From: JACNIZ01 sp964344765
Lineage (GTDB): Bacteria; Planctomycetota; UBA1135
Direction: 5' to 3'
DNA: 64,000 nucleotides
Assembly (NCBI GenBank): GCA_964344765.1
Contig: CAYFOM010000002.1
Coordinates: 92,053 to 156,052, forward strand
Both the position numbers and the translations under genes were made by a program. A model generated the notes under the pieces. It was not told the origin of the DNA and did not search any database. It saw only the letters and a list, made by a program, of their open reading frames with translations. The stretch's first letter is position 1, and each line of letters opens with the position of its first letter. This document shows positions 42,577 through 50,158 of the stretch, in pieces.

Positions 42577-43464
42577 TCAGGATTGGGGCAGGTTTAGCGT
42601 GAACAGCTCCAGGTGGTGCCGATACGAACCTTCAGGCAAGTTGCGCACCGATTGGCGCAGGTGCTCGGCGGTCAAACGCCCGACGCGATAGGCCGCTTCT
42701 TCCGGGCATAAACTCTTGCGCCCCAATTCTTGCTCTTGTCGCTGAAAGAAGTTGGATGCCGCAAGCAAGGAATCGGCGCTGCCGACATCCCACCATCGCA
42801 CCGATTTGCCCAGCGGCACGACTTGCAAATCACCACGGGTCAAATAAGCCTGATTGAGATCCGAAATTTCCAGCTCACCGCGCGCCGACGGCTCTAGGTC
42901 CGCCGCCATCGCCGCCGCGTCGCCATCGAAGAAGTACAGTCCAGTCACCGCCCACGGACTGACGTCCTCCACCGGCTTTTCGACGATTTCGATTGGTTCA
43001 GCGGCACTGTCCAAGCGCACCACGCCGAAATCCTGCGGTCGATCGGTCAGGGTGGCCAGCACCGTCGCGCCGGATTCGCGCTTGCTTGCGGTCTGTAGCA
43101 AATCCGGAAGGCCGTGGCCGTGGAAGATATTGTCGCCCAGCGCCAGCACACAAGGTCCGCCGTCAAGGAAATCGGCGGCAATCAGTAAACCATCGGCCAA
43201 TCCGCGCGGCTCGGCCTGGGCGGCATAGTCGATGCGCAAACCCCATTGATGACCGTTGCCGAGAACGCGTTTCAATTGCGGCAAATCCTCGGGATTGCTG
43301 ATCACCAGCAACTGCTCAACATCGGCCAAAACCAGGCTGACCAACGGGTGGTAAATCATCGGCCGGTCCCAGACGGTGAGCAGGTGTTTATTGATTCCCC
43401 GCGTCGCCGGAAACAGGCGCTGGCCGCGGCCGCCGGCCAGAAGAATTCCTTTGCGTTTCAACAC
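42577..43464 (-). CDS. rmlA: glucose-1-phosphate thymidylyltransferase
   Basis: 295 residues from the GTG at 43464 (a TTG one codon later is equally possible). Longer versions reach into the divergent gene and add no conserved sequence. Family motifs: GILLAGGRGQRLFPATRGINKHLL (nucleotide and metal site; the usual G-T of LAGG-x-GTR is Q-R here), DRPMIYHPL, LALGDNIFHG, PQDFGVV, EIVEKP, TGLYFFD, GELEISDLN. It makes dTDP-glucose for RmlB. It is the first gene of the pair, divergent from the gene at 43523. Confidence 0.92.
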   Translation of the reverse strand: MLKRKGILLAGGRGQRLFPATRGINKHLLTVWDRPMIYHPLVSLVLADVEQLLVISNPEDLPQLKRVLGNGHQWGLRIDYAAQAEPRGLADGLLIAADFLDGGPCVLALGDNIFHGHGLPDLLQTASKRESGATVLATLTDRPQDFGVVRLDSAAEPIEIVEKPVEDVSPWAVTGLYFFDGDAAAMAADLEPSARGELEISDLNQAYLTRGDLQVVPLGKSVRWWDVGSADSLLAASNFFQRQEQELGRKSLCPEEAAYRVGRLTAEHLRQSVRNLPEGSYRHHLELFTLNLPQS

Positions 43465-43522
43465 GGAACTAAGGTTCTGTTTATGATAGTTTCGGCGCTT
43501 TTCCCCCCGACAACAAGGATTT

Positions 43523-44227
43523 TTGTTCTCCCTTCTCACCGCCATCGCCGTTTTCACCGCTGCTTTCACAGCAGTTCATATTTGGGTGCGTGCGAGCGTA
43601 GAGCCTGATTTCAACAGGGCTTTCAAACTTTCGCGCGGCGTGGCAGCGCTGATTCTGACCACCGTCGGATTTGTCGGAGTTCTTTCCGCGTTAGATCACT
43701 GGCGCACCGGCTTCCTTTACGCCCACGCCGCCGACGACATTCTGCGCTGGGGCGTGGCGCTGGCCTACGGCCACCTGCTGTCGGACTTCATTTGGATGTA
43801 CCACGGCAATCGCAGCCTCAACATTAAGCCGCGCCGCGATTTGCTGATTCACCACGGATTGGGCGCCGTTGCTTATGCCTACGCGATGATCGCCGAAGTC
43901 GGCTACGCGTTGGTCATGCTCAGTTTGGCATCCGAAATCATGCCTTGCTTCACCGGCTTGGAAGCCTGGGGCAAGCATCGCGATCGACCCGCGACTCAGC
44001 TGCTGGCCGCACGCGCGCGACTCATCGTTTTGATGATTTGGCGCATCCCGCTTTGGGCTTTTGCGCTGACGATGTTGAGCCACACCGCGTTTACCGGCGG
44101 CATGCAGCCAGGCTTGGAGTTCATTTACAAATTCTCCATCGCCTGTCTGACCTTCTTGCTCGGCCTCGACCTTTATTGGGTCAAGAAGTGCGCGGCGGCA
44201 TGGACGCCGACGCCTGCTAGGCTTTGA
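43523..44227 (+). CDS. multi-pass membrane protein, TLC-domain-like
   Basis: 234 residues, mostly TM helices (about six to seven): LLTAIAVFTAAFTAVHIWV, VAALILTTVGFVGVLSAL, WGVALAYGHLLSDFIW, AVAYAYAMIAEVGYALVML, and others. The HH pair in LLIHHGLGAVAYAYAMI and the overall pattern resemble TLC (TRAM/LAG1/CLN8) proteins of the TMEM56 type, thought to act on lipids. This is a weak, pattern-based assignment. TTG start with AGGA just upstream. Its last 11 nt overlap the convergent FAH gene. Confidence 0.65.
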   Translation: MFSLLTAIAVFTAAFTAVHIWVRASVEPDFNRAFKLSRGVAALILTTVGFVGVLSALDHWRTGFLYAHAADDILRWGVALAYGHLLSDFIWMYHGNRSLNIKPRRDLLIHHGLGAVAYAYAMIAEVGYALVMLSLASEIMPCFTGLEAWGKHRDRPATQLLAARARLIVLMIWRIPLWAFALTMLSHTAFTGGMQPGLEFIYKFSIACLTFLLGLDLYWVKKCAAAWTPTPARL

Positions 44228-45128
44228 CCGGGTTGCGCAAAACGCCGATGTTCTCGATTTCGACTTCCATCACGTCGCCATCGTGCAAGTAAACCGGCGG
44301 CTTGCGGGCAAAGCCCACTCCAGGAGGCGTACCGGTGGAGATGATGTCGCCGGGGTGAAGCGTGATATCGGTAGACAAGAACGACACCAAATCGGCGGCT
44401 TGGAAAACCATTTGATCGGTGTTGGAATCTTGCAGCGTTTGGCCGTTGAGGCGCAGCTGAATGCGCAAGTTGCTGGCGTCGGACAACTCGTCGAGCGTGA
44501 CGATGCATTCGCCCATCGGCGCGAAGGAATCGAGCGACTTGGCGCGTGTCCACTGGCCGTCTTGCTCCTGTAGATCGCGCGCGGAGACGTCGTTGACGCA
44601 GGTAAAACCGAGCACGTACTGCATGGCTTCGGTTTTGGTCACGCGGCGGCAACGGCGGCCGATGACGATGGCTAACTCCGCTTCGTAATCAACGCGGTTG
44701 CTTGACTTCGGCAAGAACACTGGAGCCTCCGGGCCGGTCACTGCGGTCGACAATTTGGCAAAGACCATAGGCTCTTTAGGGATAGCCATGCCTGATTCTT
44801 CGGCGTGATCGCGATAGTTCAAACCCACGCATAAAAACTTGCCGGGGTTCGGCACCGGTGCCAGCAGGCAAACGTGTTCTTTGGCCATCATCACGCCTTT
44901 GCCGAGCAGCTCGTTATGCATTTCACTGTTCGGGCCTGCGGCGACCAAGTCGTCGTACATAGCATGGGCGCGTTGCAACGAGACGCCATCGGTATTGAAC
45001 CAACCTTCGAATTGATCCGGTTGCGGTATGCCCGATTCGGGGTGGGAAAAGGCAATGACTTGCTGACCGCAAGGAGTCAGAGCGCCGAAATGGGTGCAGC
45101 CGTCGACTTCGAAGGAAAGGATGCGCAT
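44217..45128 (-). CDS. fumarylacetoacetate hydrolase family protein
   Basis: 303 residues. The FAH catalytic domain starts near 95: PGKFLCVGLNYRDHAEESG, VDYEAELAIVIGRRCR (acidic metal ligands), GFTCVNDVSARDLQ, AKSLDSFAPMGE, TGTPPGVGFARKPPVYLHDGD. The N-terminal ~80 residues are the usual small domain. Members hydrolyse or decarboxylate beta-keto or acylpyruvate-type acids, for example 2-keto-3-deoxy-acids and 5-oxopent-3-ene-tricarboxylate. It is 33 nt downstream of the dehydrogenase gene, so the two likely act in one catabolic route controlled by the divergent IclR regulator. Confidence 0.9.
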   Translation of the reverse strand: MRILSFEVDGCTHFGALTPCGQQVIAFSHPESGIPQPDQFEGWFNTDGVSLQRAHAMYDDLVAAGPNSEMHNELLGKGVMMAKEHVCLLAPVPNPGKFLCVGLNYRDHAEESGMAIPKEPMVFAKLSTAVTGPEAPVFLPKSSNRVDYEAELAIVIGRRCRRVTKTEAMQYVLGFTCVNDVSARDLQEQDGQWTRAKSLDSFAPMGECIVTLDELSDASNLRIQLRLNGQTLQDSNTDQMVFQAADLVSFLSTDITLHPGDIISTGTPPGVGFARKPPVYLHDGDVMEVEIENIGVLRNPVKA

Positions 45129-45161
45129 GGTCGGTACTCTAGCCGTTCCCGCAGGCGGCTT

Positions 45162-46271
45162 CTAGAAAGGGATGCCGGTGAGCTTGGAAATTCGCTGCAA
45201 GTCTGCAACCACCGGCGCCAGCAGCGGGATTCCGTTCGCGCGGCGGTCGCGTTCGGCTTCCCGTTCCGGATCGCCGGGAATGACCACTCCGGGCGTGTGG
45301 GGTTGAGGAGGAGTCTGGCGCATGGTGCGAATCCAGTCGTCCATTTGGCGCTTAAATTCGTCTATATCTAGGAAGGCTTCAATCTGCATCGCGCCGAAAA
45401 AATGACCGATGCCCTTGCCGACGCTGCGTTCGGGGATGTGCTGACGCAGCGCAAACGGCGGCGCCCATGGCCCCCAATTGGCGCCCGACAACACGCAGCT
45501 CAAGATGTCGACCATTGCAGCCAAGCAGAAGCCCTTGTGACCGCCCAATTCCCGCGTGCTGCCCAACGGCGACAGCGCACCACCGTCCATCATTTGCTGC
45601 GGGGTCGACGCTACGACGCCATCGCCCCCAATCGCCCAACCCGACGGAATCCCTTCTTGTTTGCGCTCGGCAATTTCAATTTTGCCGTACGCCACTGCAC
45701 TGGTGGCCAAATCAATGACCACCGGCGGCTCTTCCGCCGCCGGGAACGCAATGGCGAGCGGGTTGGTTCCAAGCATGCGGTCCGCACCCCATAACGGCTG
45801 CACCAACTTCGTGCTGTTGGTCATCGACCAGCCAATTAAGTCCCGCTCAAGCGCTTGAATGGGGTAGTAGCCGGCGATGCCGAAGTGATTGCTATTGGCC
45901 ACTGCGACCCAGCCGCTGCCGCATTCGTCGGCTTTTTCCATCGCGATGCGATTGGCTGCCGGCCCGACCACCAAACCTAGGCCGTTGTCGCCGTCTACGG
46001 TTGCAGTGGAACCTGTTTCGCGGATCACGCGTATCGTCGGGCGTGGATTGATGCGACCCGCTTCGAGCATTTCCACGTAAGTTTGCAATCGGCTGACGCC
46101 ATGGGAATCGATGCCGCGCAAGTCGGCGGCCGACAAAACATCGGCGGCGGTGCGGGCGTCGTCGGCAGGGACGTCGAAGTGGCGAAAGACTTGGAACGAA
46201 AATTCCGCCAGAGTCTGCCAGTCATAGGTGGCCCCTTTCGGTGGCCCGGCGGGGGGTCCAGCTCCTTGCAT
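45162..46271 (-). CDS. malate/L-lactate/ureidoglycolate-type NAD(P) dehydrogenase (Ldh_2 family)
   Basis: 369 residues of the non-Rossmann MDH/LDH2 family: ADLRGIDSHGVSRLQTYV (catalytic His), DGDNGLGLVVGP, VANSNHFGIAGYY (second His), MTNSTKLVQPLWG, LGTNPLAIAFP, IDLATSAVAYGK, GGHKGFCLAAMVDILSCVLSG. It oxidises or reduces a 2-hydroxy/2-oxo acid; which one is not clear. First gene of a probable two-gene operon with the FAH-family gene. The 5' region contains a possible attenuator-like leader (46432-46541). Confidence 0.92.
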   Translation of the reverse strand: MQGAGPPAGPPKGATYDWQTLAEFSFQVFRHFDVPADDARTAADVLSAADLRGIDSHGVSRLQTYVEMLEAGRINPRPTIRVIRETGSTATVDGDNGLGLVVGPAANRIAMEKADECGSGWVAVANSNHFGIAGYYPIQALERDLIGWSMTNSTKLVQPLWGADRMLGTNPLAIAFPAAEEPPVVIDLATSAVAYGKIEIAERKQEGIPSGWAIGGDGVVASTPQQMMDGGALSPLGSTRELGGHKGFCLAAMVDILSCVLSGANWGPWAPPFALRQHIPERSVGKGIGHFFGAMQIEAFLDIDEFKRQMDDWIRTMRQTPPQPHTPGVVIPGDPEREAERDRRANGIPLLAPVVADLQRISKLTGIPF

Positions 46272-46431
46272 GGCTAGCTTTTAGCCCCAAAAACGGGGGC
46301 GGGGCAAGGGCCGATCTGCTGCCGGGAGGGGGAAGCCGACACCCGAAGCGATGTTGGGGGGGGAATGCTGCGGGTGCCGGTTCCTTTGGGGGGGGGTGAA
46401 GACCCAGGTTGTGATCAGGTATTTAGCCGGC
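46272..46431. other. GC-rich gap with poly-G runs and an imperfect inverted repeat
   Basis: Between the dehydrogenase start and the minus-strand terminator. It holds a G8 run (46356-46363) and a G9 run (46388-46396), plus an imperfect inverted repeat CCGACACCCG (46336-46345) / CGGGTGCCGG (46371-46380) that brackets the first run. No ORF is evident. It would form the 5' leader of the dehydrogenase mRNA if transcription passes the terminator. Confidence 0.5.
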
Positions 46432-46458
46432 AAAAAAAAGCCAGAGTGAGCTTTGGCT
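46432..46458 (-). terminator. intrinsic terminator in the ldh-iclR intergenic region
   Basis: Minus strand AGCCAAAG-CTCA-CTCTGGCT (46439-46458), an 8-bp stem with one G-U pair and a tetraloop, followed by T at 46432-46439. No annotated gene ends here, so it terminates a short leader or small RNA that begins near 46541. Confidence 0.75.
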
Positions 46459-46493
46459 GCTCCTGGACCTCCCTTTGGTTGGGAGAAAGGGGA

Positions 46494-46517
46494 TCAGAAG
46501 CGTTGGAGGTTGACCAT
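46494..46517 (-). CDS. possible 7-residue leader peptide
   Basis: ATG-to-TGA frame of eight codons encoding MVNLQRF, preceded at 6 nt by GGAG (46524-46527). It sits between a good promoter-like pair and an intrinsic terminator. Two mutually exclusive hairpins can form between it and the terminator: CCCTTT/AAAGGG at 46471-46491 and CTCCC/GGGAG at 46469-46485. This resembles transcription-attenuation leaders, but there is no run of one amino acid's codons, so a sensing mechanism is not evident. A micro-ORF on a small RNA is the alternative. Confidence 0.4.
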   Translation of the reverse strand: MVNLQRF

Positions 46518-46534
46518 TGCTCACTCCAACTTCA

Positions 46535-46563
46535 TTGATGAACGTCGATTTTACTCATAAACT
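46535..46563 (+). promoter_or_regulatory. candidate iclR promoter, plus strand
   Basis: TTGATG (46535-46540), a 17-nt spacer, then TAAACT (46558-46563), each four of six to consensus. The iclR ATG lies 33 nt downstream. Weaker than the overlapping minus-strand promoter. Confidence 0.35.
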
Positions 46564-46575
46564 AGGCGTTGGCAA
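46548..46575 (-). promoter_or_regulatory. sigma-70-like promoter, minus strand
   Basis: TTGCCA (46570-46575, five of six to TTGACA), a 16-nt spacer, then TAAAAT (46548-46553, five of six to TATAAT). A start site near 46541 would place the short ORF 24 nt downstream. It overlaps the plus-strand iclR promoter candidate, so a regulator bound here could control both directions. Confidence 0.5.
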
Positions 46576-46596
46576 GTCCCCTTTTGCCGTTTCCGC

Positions 46597-47373
46597 ATGG
46601 CCGCTTCCTCAACCAAGTATTCTGCACCAGCCCTCGACAAAGGGTTGGATATTCTCGAATTCCTGGCTCAAACGGCCAAACCGGTGAGCCAGGCACAAGT
46701 TGCGCGCGCCATCGGCCGGACTCCCAGCGAGATCTTCCGCATGCTCACCATTCTGGAGCGGCGAGATTTCATCGAAAAAAGTAAGCGCGACGGCCTGCTG
46801 AGACTGACCCCGCGCATGTTCGAGTTGGCGCATCGCCAGCCCAGAAGCCGTTTACTGCTGAATCAGGCGCTACCGTATATGCATCGTTTGGCCGATGAAA
46901 TCCAGCATTCCTGCCATTTGGTGGTGCGCAATGCGACCAAAGCCCTGGTCATCGCCCAGGTCGACGGCCCGCAAATGTCCGGATTCGTCGTTCGAATCGG
47001 CGCACGTTGGCCGATGACGCAATCTTGCTCCGGGAACGTCTTACTCGCCTTCCAGGAAGAATGGCTGCGTGAAGAATGGCTGCGTGAGTGCGAGGTTACC
47101 GAAGACACCGATGAAAACCGGCAATTGCGCATGCTGCTCGAACAAATCCGCAGCCGCGGTTATGCGCGCGTAGCCAGTCGTGTGGTTCGCGGCGTCACCG
47201 ACCTAGGCGCTCCGGTGCTCGACCACATGGGCTCGGCCATTGCCAGCCTGACGGTGCCGTTTTTGCGCCCAATCGACAGCTCGGTCACCGTGGCCAGCGC
47301 GCTGACTCAAATCCAGCAAGCCGCCGCCGAAATTTCAGCCTCGCTTGGCGGATCCGGCCTGGAAAACGACTAG
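46597..47373 (+). CDS. IclR-family transcriptional regulator
   Basis: 258 residues. An N-terminal winged helix-turn-helix (ALDKGLDILEFLAQTAKPVSQAQVARAIGR opens it; SEIFRMLTILERRDFIEK is the recognition region) is followed by the IclR effector domain (~80-250: HRLADEIQHSCHLVVRNA, GARWPMTQSCSGNVLLAF, RGYARVASRVVRGVTDLGAPVLD). A short duplication, REEWLREEWLRE, appears near residue 150. IclR proteins bind small carboxylates and usually control adjacent divergent catabolic genes, here the dehydrogenase and FAH-family pair. The 3' end overlaps the convergent gene at 47370 by 4 nt. Confidence 0.92.
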   Translation: MAASSTKYSAPALDKGLDILEFLAQTAKPVSQAQVARAIGRTPSEIFRMLTILERRDFIEKSKRDGLLRLTPRMFELAHRQPRSRLLLNQALPYMHRLADEIQHSCHLVVRNATKALVIAQVDGPQMSGFVVRIGARWPMTQSCSGNVLLAFQEEWLREEWLRECEVTEDTDENRQLRMLLEQIRSRGYARVASRVVRGVTDLGAPVLDHMGSAIASLTVPFLRPIDSSVTVASALTQIQQAAAEISASLGGSGLEND

Positions 47374-48017
47374 CGCTTGCCCTTCAGGCGCATGTACTCA
47401 TCTAGCGAACCGTGGAAGTTCTCCATATCGGTCTGCACCGGCTCGGCGTCGACCTCGTGGATTTCGCCGTCGTCCATCTTCGGCGCAGATTGCACCGTTT
47501 GCGCCGACCCACGCCCTTTGGCGCTTTCAGTAGCCTGGCGGTAGGCCTCGGCAATGGATTCCTGATCCGGTGCGTCATCAGGCCGTGCGCCGTTAAACAA
47601 GCCGGCGAATGGATTCGCCGCGGCATTGCCGTTTCCACCACCTGGGCCGGCTTGGCCGAAAGGTCCGCCCTGGCCAAATGGTCCGGCGGCTCCACCCTGA
47701 CCAAATGGGCCACCTTGACCGAAGCCCGGCATGCCACCTAGGCCGCTCTTTTTCAGTCGCCACTGAATGAACTTGCCCATGAGCGCCGCCTGAAAGCGTT
47801 GGAATTTCACCCGGGGAGGCTCCTTGATCAAACGTACTTTGTGTCCCAACCACAAGATGGAGCCGATTACAGCGAGCGCGGCAATCAGAAAAACGCCGAC
47901 CACAATTGCAAGCGCCAACAAAAATACGGACAGAATGGTCTTGAAGACGCTTTTGAAAGCGCCAACAAGATCGTCCAACACAGAGGGGCTGTTTCCGTCG
48001 GTCATTTCGGTCATCAT
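47370..48017 (-). CDS. membrane-anchored protein with Gly/Phe-rich linker
   Basis: 215 residues from ATG 48017 (a second ATG follows directly; longer starts invade the divergent protease promoter). It has a hydrophobic pair of segments at ~20-65 (ILSVFLLALAIVVGVFLIAALAVIG), then a basic stretch (KVRLIKEPPRVKF) and an amphipathic helix. A GFGQGGPFGQGGAAGPF-type low-complexity linker (~95-135) is followed by an acidic C-terminus (DDGEIHEVDAEPVQTD). No known family. The linker recalls flexible G/F regions of chaperone-like proteins but has no J-domain. Confidence 0.7.
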   Translation of the reverse strand: MMTEMTDGNSPSVLDDLVGAFKSVFKTILSVFLLALAIVVGVFLIAALAVIGSILWLGHKVRLIKEPPRVKFQRFQAALMGKFIQWRLKKSGLGGMPGFGQGGPFGQGGAAGPFGQGGPFGQAGPGGGNGNAAANPFAGLFNGARPDDAPDQESIAEAYRQATESAKGRGSAQTVQSAPKMDDGEIHEVDAEPVQTDMENFHGSLDEYMRLKGKR

Positions 48018-48036
48018 AGTTGGGATTGCTTCCTGA

Positions 48037-48972
48037 ATGTTTTCCTTCCGCGCCTCACTTTCTTCGCTGCTGGCAGCCGTCACCATGGCTTTGTCAGCCG
48101 GGGGCGGCTGCCCAGCCGGCGGCGATTTGGCTCCAGAGCCGATTTCCGCCGTTGAGGCGTTGGATTTAGGCGAGGCGGATCAGGAACTCAAGCTAGTTTC
48201 CGATCCGAACCTGTTCCTCGTCGAGGTCATGATCGGCGAGCATGGACCGTTTCTGTTTTCGGTCGACACCGGCTTGTCGGTCAGGGTTTGCCTGGCCGAA
48301 TCACTGCGCCGAGAGCTAGGGCTGCCGCGGCGCCGCGGAATGTTCAGCAGTGATGGCGGCGGTCGAGTCGGCTATCAGCCGGGGTCGCGCGTGCCGACCA
48401 TCCGCACCGGCGAAGTTGAATGGGACGATCTGCCGGTTTTGGTAGAAGACCTGTCTTGGCTGACCACTGATTCGGGGCGCCCCATTCACGGCATCGTCGG
48501 CATGCGCTTTTTTGGCGATCGCACGATCCAGTTTGACGGTCAAAAGAATGTGATCCGACTGTTTGAGCAGCGGCTGCCCCGTGCTCCGCAGGCTCAAATT
48601 ACGCGATTTCGATTGCGCGGCGGCGTGCCCTATTGCTGGATGCAAGCCGGTCCGCACAACTTCCCAGTACTGCTCGACACCGGCTACGACGGCGGCATTG
48701 CATTGCCTGATTCCTTCCGGAGTAAGGTGCTGTGCTACGACGAGCCGCGAATGACGGCCAAGTTGCGCACCGCCCATGGCCAAGACCGCAAGATTTATTC
48801 GGCGCGTTTAAAAGAAGACGCCAAGGTCGCCGGCTTCCGCATGCACTATCCTCCGGTGCAGTTTTTAGAGGACTACCGCACTGGCATCCTCGGCGGCCAA
48901 GCGCTGCGCCAATTCGTCGTCACCATCGACCGCGAGGGCCAGCGCGTGCATTTCGCTTTGCCGACGCAGTAA
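48037..48972 (+). CDS. exported retropepsin-like aspartic protease
   Basis: 311 residues with an N-terminal signal (SLLAAVTMALSAGGGC; Cys25 may be lipidated). Two Asp-Thr-Gly catalytic triplets are visible, SVDTGLS (Asp77) and LLDTGYDGG (Asp214), each followed by a hydrophobic-Gly flap-type segment (HGIVGMRFFGDR, GILGGQALRQFVV). Two DTG sites in one chain give a complete pepsin-like active site by intramolecular pairing, in a chain only ~290 residues long. The target is unknown. A 16-nt gap separates it from the porin gene. Confidence 0.82.
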   Translation: MFSFRASLSSLLAAVTMALSAGGGCPAGGDLAPEPISAVEALDLGEADQELKLVSDPNLFLVEVMIGEHGPFLFSVDTGLSVRVCLAESLRRELGLPRRRGMFSSDGGGRVGYQPGSRVPTIRTGEVEWDDLPVLVEDLSWLTTDSGRPIHGIVGMRFFGDRTIQFDGQKNVIRLFEQRLPRAPQAQITRFRLRGGVPYCWMQAGPHNFPVLLDTGYDGGIALPDSFRSKVLCYDEPRMTAKLRTAHGQDRKIYSARLKEDAKVAGFRMHYPPVQFLEDYRTGILGGQALRQFVVTIDREGQRVHFALPTQ

Positions 48973-48988
48973 CCTGGGCGGGTTCGCA

Positions 48989-50158
48989 ATGATCGAATCC
49001 GCCATCCTTCTCTGCTGCGCGCAAACCGCGGTCACCGAGCCGCCGGCCGAGCCCAAGAACTCGTTGTTCTTGGATGTACCGGGGGAGTTGCGGTTCTTCG
49101 GCAAAATCAACGCCGACTGGGCAGTGATTGATGCCGACGACGGGCTGGAAGCGGCTACCGGCGAATTCGGCAATGGTGCCCGTTTGCGCCGCGCGCGCAT
49201 TGGATTGATCGGTTCGGTGCAAGAGGGTGTCGACCTCAAATTCACCGCCGACCTCGCCGCCGCCGAAGTGCGCGACGCATATTTCGACGTCCACTTACTT
49301 CCAGGCGATGGCTTTTTCCGCCTCGGTCATTTCCGCGAACCGATGGGTTTGAGCAATCAAACGCCGAGTCACTGGCTGACCTTCATCGAGCGTCCGTTGT
49401 CGAGCAACTTGTTTCCATCGCGCAATCTAGGTTTGGCGTGGCGGCGCGAATGGGACGATGAATTGGCCACGGTTACCGTCGGCGTGTTCCGCGAAACCGA
49501 TGACTCCGGCGATTCGTTCGACGACCATAGTGCGAACGAAATGGCATTGACCGGACGTTGGACGTGGGTGCCGTTCCAAGTAGATGCGAACCATCAAAAG
49601 CTACACGTCGGCAGCTCTTTTTCACTGCGCAATCCGGATGCCGGCATGATTGCATTTGACGGCGATCCAGGCACCGTAATCGGTCCGAGCTTGCTCGATA
49701 CCGGGGCAATCGCCGCCGACCAAGTTCTGCTGGTTGGAGCGGAAGCCGGCTATCAACATGGCGCGACGGTTTTGAGCAGCGAGGTCGAATTCGCCCGCAT
49801 CGACGCCAGCAGCGGTGAAACGCCATCGATGTTAGGTTGGTACATGCAAGCCAGCCATTTCCTGACCGGGGAAGTGCGCAAGTACAAACTGTCGCGTCCG
49901 ACTTGGGCTCCGCCGAATCCGGATCAGCCCATGAGCATCGGCAGCGATGGCTGGGGTGCTTGGGAATTAGGTCTGCGCTATTCCCAACTAAACCTTAACG
50001 ACCAGTCGGTCAGCGGCGGCGATGGCCGAAACATCGGCGTGGCGCTGAACTGGTACCTAACGGCGCACGTGCGCTTACAAACCAATCTTTACCGGGTGAC
50101 CCGCGATGGCGATGGCGATGCGAACGTTTTTGTTATGCGCTTTCACCTGGACTTTTAG
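48989..50158 (+). CDS. phosphate-selective porin O/P-like outer-membrane protein
   Basis: 389 residues with a short signal-like N-terminus (AILLCCAQTAV), then amphipathic beta strands throughout: ELRFFGKINADWAVID, ARLRRARIGLIGSVQEGVDLKFTADL, RDAYFDVHLLPGDGFFRLGHFREPMGL (a characteristic OprP/OprO stretch), FIERPLSSNLFPSRNLGLAWR, and a C-terminal strand ending VMRFHLDF. The terminal Phe is the usual BamA-recognised signal. It presumably forms an anion-permeable channel. The next gene overlaps its end. Confidence 0.88.
   Translation: MIESAILLCCAQTAVTEPPAEPKNSLFLDVPGELRFFGKINADWAVIDADDGLEAATGEFGNGARLRRARIGLIGSVQEGVDLKFTADLAAAEVRDAYFDVHLLPGDGFFRLGHFREPMGLSNQTPSHWLTFIERPLSSNLFPSRNLGLAWRREWDDELATVTVGVFRETDDSGDSFDDHSANEMALTGRWTWVPFQVDANHQKLHVGSSFSLRNPDAGMIAFDGDPGTVIGPSLLDTGAIAADQVLLVGAEAGYQHGATVLSSEVEFARIDASSGETPSMLGWYMQASHFLTGEVRKYKLSRPTWAPPNPDQPMSIGSDGWGAWELGLRYSQLNLNDQSVSGGDGRNIGVALNWYLTAHVRLQTNLYRVTRDGDGDANVFVMRFHLDF

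Larger units (their letters stand above)
46432..46541 (-). ncRNA. predicted ~110-nt short transcript / 5' leader with terminator
   Basis: A minus-strand promoter-like pair at 46548-46575, an SD-preceded 7-codon ORF, alternative hairpins and an intrinsic terminator define a compact transcription unit. It could be an attenuator leader of the dehydrogenase-FAH operon, whose start is 160 nt beyond the terminator, or a free small RNA. Transcription is not proven. Confidence 0.4.

Noticed and set aside
46272..46596. tRNA or known riboswitch in the ldh-iclR gap
   Set aside because: No cloverleaf, CCA end or known aptamer core was found; the structure seen is a short ORF with hairpins and a terminator.
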